A stretch of DNA of 64,000 bases, taken from the NCBI GenBank assembly GCA_018057925.1, contig JAGPCT010000007.1, forward strand, positions 39,192 to 103,191, in the 5' to 3' direction. This DNA comes from Saprospiraceae bacterium. Its GTDB lineage: Bacteria; Bacteroidota; Bacteroidia; Chitinophagales; Saprospiraceae. The notes under the pieces were generated by a model. The model saw only the letters and a program-made list of their open reading frames with translations, had not been told where the DNA came from and made no database searches. The position numbers and the translations under genes were made by a program. The stretch's first letter is position 1, and the number at the start of each line of letters is the position of its first letter. Below, one piece after another: positions 34,763 to 43,391 of this stretch.

Positions 34763-35518
34763 ATGAAACAAATAAACAGCACTCGGTCGGTTATGCTTGT
34801 ACGGTTACAAGGTTATATGACGCTGGCTTTTTTATTTATGTTGTTCCTGGTGGGCTGCAGTAAGGATTCATTGACCACGGAGACAGTGTTTCAGGCTAAT
34901 GGCGACTTCTTCGACCTGCAGCGGAGCCGTGGCGACCTTACGCTTCGTGAGAGCTACCCGATCTCGGCCAATCCGATCCTGCGGTCTGTGGTGAGCGACT
35001 TGTCGGCAAAGAACGCGGCGCAGAACTTTACGAATAACTATATAAGCAGGGTAGGTTATCCGATGTGGTTGGAATCGAAGATATACCAGGACGGACCTAC
35101 AGGTCCTCCGGTAGTGTTCATCCCGTTTGCGAGGGACGGGGCGGACAGCCTGTCGGGTCTGCTGGTGGCCTACCGCAACCCGTTGAACGGCCAGTACCGG
35201 TACAACCCGATGAGCCGGGAGCGGTTGCTGTCCGTGACGGATGCGGAGTATCCGCAATACCGCTACTACCTGAAGCAGTTTGTGCAGATGAATGAGAAGA
35301 TATTCAGGAAGAGCTCAGCGGGCATGAGCAGCCGGATATGCCGGGGAGAAGGACTGCTGGGGCAGTACACACCGCCGGGCGTGATCAATCCTGTAGAATG
35401 TCCGTGGAGACTTATCAACCTGTGCTATGACGATGACCGACGTATCACGTATATAGCGGGCCACCTGCCGATCCATTTGGATCATGATATGGACGGCATA
35501 CCAAACTGGGAGGATTAG
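34763..35518 (+). pseudogene. N-terminal part of a split M35-like metallopeptidase lipoprotein (251 aa)
   Basis: Lipoprotein signal with lipobox LVGC (Cys about 32) opens the protein. The frame ends at TAG 35516-35518 in DGIPNWED-stop-DWNDFLSRHPN and stays open in the same phase to the next annotated part, so one substitution in a sense codon (for example GAG to TAG) split the gene. The Asp-rich DHDMDGIPNWED resembles a calcium-binding thrombospondin type 3-like repeat. TAG is a normal stop elsewhere in this window (grpE, dnaJ), so recoding is unlikely. The base composition is visibly G/C-richer than the neighbours. Confidence 0.72.
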
Positions 35519-35596
35519 GACTGGAATGACTTCCTCAGTCGACATCCGAACATCAATAACTTTGAGCAGGCGGTACGGGGCTATTGGGAGGAGAAT

Positions 35597-37063
35597 ATGG
35601 AGGACCTGTACGGCGAATACGATGACTTCTGGGATGCGTATAGCTATCCTGAGCTAAACGGAGGTCTGGAGATCGACTTCTCTGACTGGATCGACTTCTG
35701 GGAGGACTTCTGGGATGACATCAGCGACGGGTGGGATGACTTCTGGGACTGGGTGGACTACCAGTTTGAGCCGGAGCCCGATTGTTGGGATCCTGTGCAG
35801 GGCGGCAGTCTGGAGACGAGGGAGGTACAGTGCGACTGGCTGTATGTACGGGACTGTGACGGGGACTGGCGCAATGGCTTTGACGATGTGACGGTATGTA
35901 ATGGATGTACAGGTACGGATGACTGTCAGAAAAAGCCCTATGCTTACGAGAAGGGTCAGGGCATCCAGTTAAGAAATAACCTGAAGGTGCCGCTGGACAT
36001 CGTGATAAATGCGGGAGATAAAGGTCAGTGCTGGTGTGCGCCTACCGAGACGGCTATAGAGCAATGTGTATTGGACAACTTCAGATGGTCCTATCTGAAC
36101 TATATAATGGCCTACTATGATATCCGTCTGTCCTACAGTTATATGGACATGATCGCATCCAATTGCAATGAAAGAGCGGATGGTTTTGAAAGATGTGTGA
36201 TGAGCGTTCTGGCAGATTATTACTTTCAGCTTTTGGGTTACAATGATAACAATAATGAGACCAAAACATGGCTGCTGAATCATCGGCAGGAGTTGGTGAT
36301 ACTTGTAAACCATTATACTTTTTACAGCAATAAACCATGGATAAACGCTTTTCATCTGGAAGCGATTAATCTTGCACAAAATGGAAATTGTGACATATTA
36401 AATCCAGAATATGTAAATTGTGTAGCAGACGAAATAAGTGAAGATGAATTTGGAGAAGCTGCGGATTTGTTAAATCAAATAGGATATGAAACCTATCAAG
36501 AAAAAATGGAATTCCTATATGATATGGGCTTCCAAACTTACGATGATGCCCCATGTCCCACATGTTCGGTTGGGCAAAGGGAGATCCTTTTCTACAGACA
36601 TAATAAAGCAAGGGAAAGATTAAAATGTATCATAGAACAATTATCAAACTATGATGGCACAAATCCAAGTACCGTACGACTTGCTCTTGATGCCAATTTT
36701 GGAGGAAACCATTCTAAAATATTAGCAAATGTCATTAAGTTTAAATTATCTGCCATAAGGAAACGTTCGATTGGAGTTACTTATGCTATCCAATTAACTG
36801 GTGAAGGCCTTTGTGGAACTTCCGTTTGGGCATGGGCTTTTCCGGGATTCCAGATAACAGATATTAGATTATGTGATCCGGTATATTGGAATGGGAGCGA
36901 ACAAGGTCAATGGACTACTCTGATACATGAATGGATGCACCAATATCAAGCCTTAGCAGATGTGGCATATCATGGAACTGACGAATACGAAACTCTTAGC
37001 ACAATTCAACATCTTGTCAATGCTGACTCTTATGCAGAATTTGTAAAAAGTGCCTGTCCATGA
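35597..37063 (+). CDS. C-terminal part of the split gene, M35/aspzincin-like metallopeptidase (488 aa)
   Basis: Continuation of the preceding frame after the TAG at 35516, starting here at an internal ATG without a signal peptide. It begins with an acidic Trp/Asp tract (WDDFWDWVDYQFEPEPD). The C-terminus carries TTLIHEWMHQYQALADVAYHGTDEY...VNADSYAEFVKSACP: HExxH (HEWMH), the GTxE/D block typical of aspzincins, and NADSYAxF, which is characteristic of the M35/Lys-M35 peptidases. Without its own export signal this fragment is probably non-functional unless read through. Composition shifts to AT-rich from about 36100. ATGA couples it to the next gene. Confidence 0.7.
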   Translation: MEDLYGEYDDFWDAYSYPELNGGLEIDFSDWIDFWEDFWDDISDGWDDFWDWVDYQFEPEPDCWDPVQGGSLETREVQCDWLYVRDCDGDWRNGFDDVTVCNGCTGTDDCQKKPYAYEKGQGIQLRNNLKVPLDIVINAGDKGQCWCAPTETAIEQCVLDNFRWSYLNYIMAYYDIRLSYSYMDMIASNCNERADGFERCVMSVLADYYFQLLGYNDNNNETKTWLLNHRQELVILVNHYTFYSNKPWINAFHLEAINLAQNGNCDILNPEYVNCVADEISEDEFGEAADLLNQIGYETYQEKMEFLYDMGFQTYDDAPCPTCSVGQREILFYRHNKARERLKCIIEQLSNYDGTNPSTVRLALDANFGGNHSKILANVIKFKLSAIRKRSIGVTYAIQLTGEGLCGTSVWAWAFPGFQITDIRLCDPVYWNGSEQGQWTTLIHEWMHQYQALADVAYHGTDEYETLSTIQHLVNADSYAEFVKSACP

Positions 37064-37467
37064 AAAAAATATTTGTTTATCTCTTTTTTATAGTAATCTC
37101 TTGGTTTTTCTCTTGCGTTCATTTAGAGGGAGAAATGCCTGAGCAGGAGTTTATGGTAGCGTTTGATAAAGGCACCGATGATAGGTCTTTTTCATCAAGA
37201 ATTAAAGGGACCGACATAGATACGATACGGTTATCAGAAAAGCTGGTTGTTTATGATGTTCATATCCCTGCTCTCCGTTGGGGACAGGGGATTTTTTTAG
37301 GCTGCACTTTTACAGGAGGCAATCCGGAGACCAATAGCAATTTGTTCTTTGTCAGTAAAGGAGGTATTGAGCTTTATTCTATTTCTATGGCAGAAATCAA
37401 AACATTAGGGTATTTTATAATAGATTCGAAACAGGTTTTTATCCTGCCTGCGGATCAATCACAATGA
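37060..37467 (+). CDS. Small lipoprotein (135 aa)
   Basis: MKKIFVYLFFIVISWFFSC is a lipoprotein signal with Cys 19. The mature part of ~115 residues is beta-rich (DTIRLSEKLVVYDVHIPALRWGQGIFLGCTFTGG) without a known family. The ATG overlaps the stop of the metallopeptidase gene (ATGA), so translation is coupled; an accessory or inhibitor role for the peptidase is possible but only inferred from linkage. Confidence 0.68.
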   Translation: MKKIFVYLFFIVISWFFSCVHLEGEMPEQEFMVAFDKGTDDRSFSSRIKGTDIDTIRLSEKLVVYDVHIPALRWGQGIFLGCTFTGGNPETNSNLFFVSKGGIELYSISMAEIKTLGYFIIDSKQVFILPADQSQ

Positions 37468-37489
37468 AACAATTAAAACAACAATTCCT

Positions 37490-38179
37490 ATGAAAGTAAA
37501 TTTCTGTAAGTTGTCAATTATTTATCTCCCGTTATTGATTATGATGCAAAATGTGACAGCACAAGTTACGATCAATAAAGACATTATGGCGGCGTATGAG
37601 ATACAAAAAGCGAATACGATAGAAGAGTTGCGGGACCTTAGTGAGATTGGTACATACGTAGGAACTGCCTTTATAACTTGTAACAAGGAAGATACCCTCA
37701 ATCTGGATGATGTCGTGTTCCCTGTAAAAAGGAAAGATACGTTTACCGTTCCCACAGTGATAACTGAACAGGATAAGGAAACTCAAGAGCTCAATGCTGA
37801 TGTGATGTATGTATTTTCAAAGTATAGTGGAGATACCTTATACTGCAGAATGGGCTTCTTCTATAGCACTACGATAATAGAGCATAGGGTATTCCAAGGT
37901 AATGTACAATCTGAATACATGGAGACTATGGGTGACTTCAAAGCGTTAAAACTGAATATAGGGGACACACTTACAAATACAGTCACCATTCCCATAAAGA
38001 TCAAAAAAATTGAATTGAGCACAGCTGATTTTAAACCGGATGAAACTATGTATGGATATTGCGAGCTGGAAACTACTCCTTTTTACAGGTTGATAGATCC
38101 CGAAGATAGTAATTTGTTGAAAGTGAAGAAAAGACTGAAATACTACTTCAGCTTCAAAATCAGGGGAAATAAAGATTAA
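37490..38179 (+). CDS. Secreted hypothetical protein (229 aa)
   Basis: Signal peptide MKVNFCKLSIIYLPLLIMMQNVTAQ. The rest is beta-rich with acidic patches (DTLNLDDVVFPVKRKDTFTVPTVITEQDK) and no recognised domain. Third gene of the unit starting with the split peptidase, 22 nt after the lipoprotein gene. Function unknown. Confidence 0.68.
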   Translation: MKVNFCKLSIIYLPLLIMMQNVTAQVTINKDIMAAYEIQKANTIEELRDLSEIGTYVGTAFITCNKEDTLNLDDVVFPVKRKDTFTVPTVITEQDKETQELNADVMYVFSKYSGDTLYCRMGFFYSTTIIEHRVFQGNVQSEYMETMGDFKALKLNIGDTLTNTVTIPIKIKKIELSTADFKPDETMYGYCELETTPFYRLIDPEDSNLLKVKKRLKYYFSFKIRGNKD

Positions 38180-38229
38180 TTGAGCTGTGTTGAAATATAG
38201 GCTTTTTAGCGAATAATAAGAGCCTGTCC

Positions 38230-38415
38230 TTGAAAAATATTTTTCTTGTAACTGTCATATATGCAGCGTTTCTTATCGGATGCGTGAGCAAAATTGGTCG
38301 AGGTGACGACTATACATTTTATGTGCAATTTAGGGATAACGATAGTGTCTTCCGAATAGGAGATTCTTTAAACTCGAATTCCGCAATAATGGTTTTGGAA
38401 ACCGTATCGTGCTGA
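38230..38415 (+). pseudogene. Lipoprotein gene truncated by a MITE-like repeat
   Basis: A TTG-start frame with a lipoprotein signal (VIYAAFLIGC). The authentic part ends about FRIGDSL; from 38371 onward the codons lie inside repeat copy C, which supplies a false tail and stop. Just upstream, the in-phase codons GCC TGT CCT TGA match the ACP-stop end of the 35597 gene, and the stop overlaps this start just as ATGA does at 37060. This suggests the remnant of a tandem duplication of the peptidase/lipoprotein junction. Confidence 0.55.
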
Positions 38416-38519
38416 TTATGAGAGATGCTCTGATGTACAAATTGTTTCAATGGCTGCTATAAACCATTGATTACGAGTTGTAAATCTATTCCATATTTGT
38501 CTAATGCGGAATTTTGGTT
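38371..38519 (+). repeat. MITE-like repeat, copy C
   Basis: About 149 bp, starting AACTCGAATTCCGCAATAA and ending TAATGCGGAATTTTGGTT: the clearest pair of terminal inverted repeats in the family (AAnnCnAATTCCGCA). Interior includes CCGTATCGTGCTGATTATGAG and CAATGGCTGCTATAAACCATTG. It interrupts a lipoprotein frame. Confidence 0.72.
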
Positions 38520-38671
38520 GAATTTATGCCCCATTTCCTTTAGAATAATTGTTATCCTTCCTTTTTTTGTGTAAATTTCTAAAGGTAGATTAAGAAAAGT
38601 GCCAATCTATTCAAAATCAGAACTTTCGATGTAGTCAAGGGGTTTATGGTATAAATAAACGTATATATATT

Positions 38672-39544
38672 ATGACATTGAGAAAGATTCAGATGATTTT
38701 GAAAAATGATTCAATTCACATGGTGGGGGATGGATTCAGGGTAAATACCTTTTTCCCGAGCGACAAGATTAGTATTCAGCGGTTGAGCCCTTTTTTATTA
38801 TTGGATTACAATGAGCCGGTTGATTTTTCGCCACGTGAAAGCCCAAGAGGTGTTGGTGTACACCCACACCGTGGATTTGAGACGGTGACCATCGCTTATC
38901 AGGGTAGTGTGGCTCATCATGATAGTGCCGGAAATAGCGGAGTTATCAATCCCGGCGAAGTTCAGTGGATGACTGCCGGAAGCGGTATTTTGCATAAAGA
39001 ATATCACGAAAAAGAATTTAGTCGTCAAGGTGGCGTGTTTCACATGGTACAGCTTTGGGTCAATTTGCCGAAGGCATTTAAAAATGAAAATCCGGGTTAT
39101 CAGAAATTGACACCGGCTGAGTTTGGTTACTTTGACTTAGAAGGTGGTAAGGGAAAAGTCGAAATTATTGCAGGCGAATTTAATGGTGTTAAAAGTGCAG
39201 CAAAGACCTTTTCTCCCATTAATCTTATGAATATTCATCTCAAGAAAGATGCTAAGCTTACGGTTAAAACACTTGAAAATTGGAATACAGCTGCTTTGAT
39301 GGTACATGGTAGCGCCAACGTAAATGGACAAAATGCCGAAAACGGCTCTCTTGTTTTATTTGAAAACATAGGTGAAGAAGTTGAATTTACAGCATCGGAA
39401 GATGTTACCATTCTTTTTATGTCAGGTGAGCCAATTCACGAACCGGTAGCTGCTTATGGGCCTTTTGTTATGAATACGCATGAAGAATTGGAGATGGCTT
39501 ATCAGGATTTCAATAGAGGTAAATACGGTTATTTGGAGGATTAA
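38672..39544 (+). CDS. Pirin family protein (290 aa)
   Basis: Bicupin with the pirin signature VGVHPHRGFETVTIAYQG (metal-binding His residues), SVAHHDSAGNSGVINPGEVQWMTAGSGILHKEYH, and a C-terminal cupin ending YGPFVMNTHEELEMAYQDF. Pirins bind iron and some have quercetinase activity; the role here is unknown. Preceded by repeat copy C and followed by a 611-bp gap. An internal Met at position 8 is an alternative start. Confidence 0.92.
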   Translation: MTLRKIQMILKNDSIHMVGDGFRVNTFFPSDKISIQRLSPFLLLDYNEPVDFSPRESPRGVGVHPHRGFETVTIAYQGSVAHHDSAGNSGVINPGEVQWMTAGSGILHKEYHEKEFSRQGGVFHMVQLWVNLPKAFKNENPGYQKLTPAEFGYFDLEGGKGKVEIIAGEFNGVKSAAKTFSPINLMNIHLKKDAKLTVKTLENWNTAALMVHGSANVNGQNAENGSLVLFENIGEEVEFTASEDVTILFMSGEPIHEPVAAYGPFVMNTHEELEMAYQDFNRGKYGYLED

Positions 39545-39688
39545 CCTTTTTTGCGGTTGAAGAGTTCAGTATTTATTCATATTAAAGAGTTGCAGATAAT
39601 AGCTGACAAGAAAATTTCATTGGCCAATTGTGCTAAGGTGATGCCCAAATAGCTACGAAGTAATAAAGTTCAATGGCTTTGAGATCCA

Positions 39689-39839
39689 GATAATTGCGAT
39701 ATAGTTAGATGTAATTCTGCAATAAAGAATTTGAAAAACCGTATTGTGCTGATTATGAGGGATATCCCGAGGTTCGAATAATCATGGATTGCGAGTCGTA
39801 AAGCGATTCTGTATTTGTCTATTGCGGAATTTGGATTAA
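39689..39839 (+). repeat. MITE-like repeat, copy D
   Basis: Begins GATAATTGCGATATAGTTAG and ends TATTGCGGAATTTGGATTAAA. Shares TTAGATGTAATTCTGCAATAA with copy A and CCGTATTGTGCTGATTATGA with copies A and C. The hairpin segment is deleted. Located in the 611-bp gap 39545-40155, which otherwise holds only the susC promoter. Confidence 0.7.
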
Positions 39840-40078
39840 AATGAACTATGATATCCGATAGTTAAATAGTTTTTGGAATTTTCTTGTCACGCTATAATAG
39901 TAATGTAAAGGACAAGCAGGGCTCATTCGATAACATTTTTGAAGAAAAATTAATGTAATAAATTGGAAATGATAAAGAAATAGCAAAAAAAAATGAATAA
40001 ATTAAATTCTTAAATAAAACTGTAACTCAAAACTTTATATTGATTATTTTTGTCAAAAGCTAAAAAAAGTAAAATAAA

Positions 40079-40110
40079 TTGTAGGATTTTCCATAAGTTT
40101 GCTACATTTG
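40079..40110 (+). promoter_or_regulatory. Promoter of the SusC/SusD operon
   Basis: TTG (40079-40081), 21 nt, TACATTTG (40103-40110). It is followed by about 45 nt of AT-rich leader to the ATG. Confidence 0.65.
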
Positions 40111-40155
40111 AAACTCATATTGTAATTCATAATTAAATAATCAAAAAGTTCAGGC

Positions 40156-43100
40156 ATGAAAAAAACAATGTTTACACTATTTTTGCTTGTCCTTGGTTTT
40201 GCGATCTCATACGGTCAGCGGAACATTTCAGGAATGGTAACAGATGAAAAATCTGAACCATTGGCTGGGGCAAGTATTTTGATTAAGGGCACTACAGACG
40301 GCACCGTTACTGATTTAGACGGTAAGTTTAGTTTGAGAGTACCTTCAAACAACTCGGTATTGGTCGTATCCTATACCGGCTATGTTACTAAAGAATACAC
40401 CTTAGACGGTGTGTCCAACACGGTAGCAGTTACTTTAGAAACTGACAAGAGACTGTTGGATGAAGTTGTTGTTACTGCTTATGGTTTAGAAAGAAAGCGA
40501 AATGAGCTTTCTGTTTCTGCTCAAAAAGTAAGTGGGGATGAAGTGAATGTCGTCAGAAACAATGACTTTGTTAATGCTCTGGCAGGCAAGGTTGCCGGAT
40601 TGGATATCCGTTCCAATAACACGATGGGCGCTTCTACTAACGTTGTTCTTAGAGGATACAAGTCTATCACCGGTAACAACCAGGCATTGTTCGTAATCGA
40701 CGGTGTGCCGGCTTCTAATGCTACTTTGACAAGTTCTTCAACTCAACAAGGTCGTGAAGGATTTGACTACGGTTCAAGTGCAGCCGACATCAACCCACTG
40801 GATATTGAAAGTATCACTGTATTGAAAGGTGCAGCTGCTGCATTATATGGTAGCCGTGGAGCAAATGGTGTTGTTGTCATTACTACTAAAAAAGGAAGAA
40901 AAGAAAGTTTTGACGTTACTTTGAATTCCGGTTTTTCTTGGGGAAAAATTGACAATTCTACTTTCATAACTCAGCAAGATAAGTATGGTGCCGGATATGG
41001 TCCTGATTTCTATACATACTCTGGTAATCCTGGTTTCTTAGGTTCTGATATCTTGACTCCGGGCGTAGAAGAGCCATTTGTGCCATTTACAGAAGATGGT
41101 TCTTATGGCGCAGCCTTTGATCCTAATTTCTTGGTATATGACTGGAGATCTGTCGATCCGAATCCTAATAACCCATATTACAAGAAGAAAACTCCTTGGG
41201 TAGCTGCAAAAAATCCGGTTTCTAAGTTCTATGAAACAGGTTTCTCAAGCAATCAAGGTATCAATATTGCAGGTGGAGGAAAAACTTCTACTTTCAAGAT
41301 TGGATACAACCGTAATGACGAGAAAGGTGTAATGCCTAATAGTAGCTTGTACAAAAACATGTTTAACATAGGTGGATCATTAGAGCCAAATTCTAAATTT
41401 AAAATCAGCTCTAATATCAACTTTACCAATGAAGCTGCTACAGGTCGTCAAGGTATAGGTTATGGTAACAGAAACCCTAATACCTCTTTCAGACAATGGT
41501 ATCAAACCAATGTGGACATTCTTGATTTGAAAGAAGCTTATGACAGACAAGGCACTAATGCTACTTGGAACTGGGCTGATGTAACAGGTGAAAGTCCAAT
41601 TTATTGGGATAATCCTTATTTCGCACGTTACAAAAACTATACAACGGATTCTAGAAATAGATACTTCGGTAACATAACAGCACAATATACTGTCCTTCCT
41701 GGATTATCATTGGTAGGTCGCGCTGGAGCTGACTTGTCTTTTGACCAGCAGGAAGAAAGAAACAATAAAGCATCAGTTGACTTAGGTCTTTATAACATCT
41801 ACAACAGAAGTTACAAAGAATATAACTATGACTTTTTTGCCAATTACAACAAGAATTTATCAGAGATGATTTCTTTGGATGTAACTGCCGGTACTAACGT
41901 TAGAAGAAGTTATTTGTACTCTATTTTCAGCACAACCAATACGGATCTTGTTGTCGATGGATTATATTCAATCTCTAACTCAAAGGGTACTCCTGTACCT
42001 CCATCTGAATCGTATGTTCCGATTGGAGTTGATGGTTTATTTGCAACAGCAACAATTGGATTTAATAAGTATTTGTTTGTAGATGGTACTTTCAGAAGAG
42101 ACCGTTCAACAACACTTCCTGAAGCCAATAATACATATTTCTATCCTTCAGTATCTGCAGGTTTTGTATTCTCAGAAATACTTAAGCAAGATTGGTTAGA
42201 TTATGGTAAGTTAAGACTTTCTTATACAGAGGTAGGTAATGATGCTCCAGCATTAAGTATCTATGATGTATATGATAAACCGACTGCATTTGGTTCAGTA
42301 CCATTCTTCTCACTTCCTTCTCGTAAGAATAATGCGGATTTGAAGCCGGAAAGAACAAAATCTACTGAAGTTGGTTTAGACTTCACTTTATTTAAGAGCA
42401 GAATTGGTCTTGAATTGACTTATTACGATGCAACAACTTTTGACCAAATTATTCCTATTCAGGTTACTGGTGCATCTGGTTATACATCTAAGTTTATCAA
42501 CGCAGGTTCTGTAAATAACAAAGGTATTGAAGCAATATTGAATGTTACACCTGTAAGAACGAAAGACTTAAGTTGGACTTTGACATTTAACTTTGCAAAG
42601 AACAAAAACGAAGTTGTTGAGTTGTATGATGAAAATACGAAGGAAATCGTTATCGCTACTTTCCAAAGTGGTGTATCTCTTGTAGCTAGACCGGGTCTTC
42701 CTTATGGTGTTTTGGTGGGCAGAGGTTTTGTATATACAAATGGACAAAAAACAGTTAGAGACGATGGTTATTACATGTCAAAATCAGCTCAAGTTATTGG
42801 TAATGTGACCCCTGATTGGTTCGGTGGTATTGGTTCTACTTTGAGCTGGAAAAACATTAGCTTTAACTTCTTGATTTCTGCTAAGTTTGGAGGTGATATC
42901 TATTCATTAGACCAGGCTTATGGACAGTATGTAGGATTGTATCCTGAAACTGCCGGAACAAATGATTTAGGTAATCCGGTAAGAAATACTATTGACCAAG
43001 GCGGAGGATTGATTTTAGACGGTGTTAAAGAAGATGGTTCTAAAAATGATATCAGAGTAAGTGCTGAGAATTCAGATGTATCTCCATTTGGTATTGCAAA

Positions 43101-43374
43101 TAACCCAAATGAGGCATTTATATATGATGCATCATTTGTTAAGCTAAGAGAACTTAATTTGACATACTCTTTGGATAAAAAATTGTTTGAAAATTCAAGA
43201 TTTATAAAAGGCGCTGATATTTCATTGACCGGAAGAAACTTGTGGATTATTCACAAAAACCTTCCTTATGCTGACCCTGAAGATATTTATAGTGCCGGTA
43301 ACGTATCCGGTCACCAGGGTGGTGCATATCCTTCTGTTCGTACATTTGGTTTTAATGTTAAATTGAAGTTCTAA
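40156..43374 (+). CDS. SusC/RagA-type TonB-linked outer membrane protein (1072 aa)
   Basis: Signal peptide MKKTMFTLFLLVLGFAISYG. A carboxypeptidase-D regulatory-like beta-sandwich follows (RNISGMVTDEKSEPLAGASILIKGTTDGT, about 20-105), then the TonB-box/plug region (LDEVVVTAYGLERKR; DGVPASNATLT; GAAAALYGSRGANGVVVITTKKG, about 115-260) and a C-terminal 22-strand barrel ending FGFNVKLKF. It imports glycan or another ligand captured by the SusD partner encoded 17 nt downstream. No degradative enzyme is adjacent, so the ligand is not predictable. Confidence 0.95.
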   Translation: MKKTMFTLFLLVLGFAISYGQRNISGMVTDEKSEPLAGASILIKGTTDGTVTDLDGKFSLRVPSNNSVLVVSYTGYVTKEYTLDGVSNTVAVTLETDKRLLDEVVVTAYGLERKRNELSVSAQKVSGDEVNVVRNNDFVNALAGKVAGLDIRSNNTMGASTNVVLRGYKSITGNNQALFVIDGVPASNATLTSSSTQQGREGFDYGSSAADINPLDIESITVLKGAAAALYGSRGANGVVVITTKKGRKESFDVTLNSGFSWGKIDNSTFITQQDKYGAGYGPDFYTYSGNPGFLGSDILTPGVEEPFVPFTEDGSYGAAFDPNFLVYDWRSVDPNPNNPYYKKKTPWVAAKNPVSKFYETGFSSNQGINIAGGGKTSTFKIGYNRNDEKGVMPNSSLYKNMFNIGGSLEPNSKFKISSNINFTNEAATGRQGIGYGNRNPNTSFRQWYQTNVDILDLKEAYDRQGTNATWNWADVTGESPIYWDNPYFARYKNYTTDSRNRYFGNITAQYTVLPGLSLVGRAGADLSFDQQEERNNKASVDLGLYNIYNRSYKEYNYDFFANYNKNLSEMISLDVTAGTNVRRSYLYSIFSTTNTDLVVDGLYSISNSKGTPVPPSESYVPIGVDGLFATATIGFNKYLFVDGTFRRDRSTTLPEANNTYFYPSVSAGFVFSEILKQDWLDYGKLRLSYTEVGNDAPALSIYDVYDKPTAFGSVPFFSLPSRKNNADLKPERTKSTEVGLDFTLFKSRIGLELTYYDATTFDQIIPIQVTGASGYTSKFINAGSVNNKGIEAILNVTPVRTKDLSWTLTFNFAKNKNEVVELYDENTKEIVIATFQSGVSLVARPGLPYGVLVGRGFVYTNGQKTVRDDGYYMSKSAQVIGNVTPDWFGGIGSTLSWKNISFNFLISAKFGGDIYSLDQAYGQYVGLYPETAGTNDLGNPVRNTIDQGGGLILDGVKEDGSKNDIRVSAENSDVSPFGIANNPNEAFIYDASFVKLRELNLTYSLDKKLFENSRFIKGADISLTGRNLWIIHKNLPYADPEDIYSAGNVSGHQGGAYPSVRTFGFNVKLKF

Positions 43375-43391
43375 TCAATTAAAAGAAAAAA

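Noticed and set aside
34763..37063. Programmed TAG recoding (pyrrolysine-like)
   Set aside because: TAG is used as an ordinary stop by grpE, dnaJ and the LamG gene in this window, and no pyl genes are seen.
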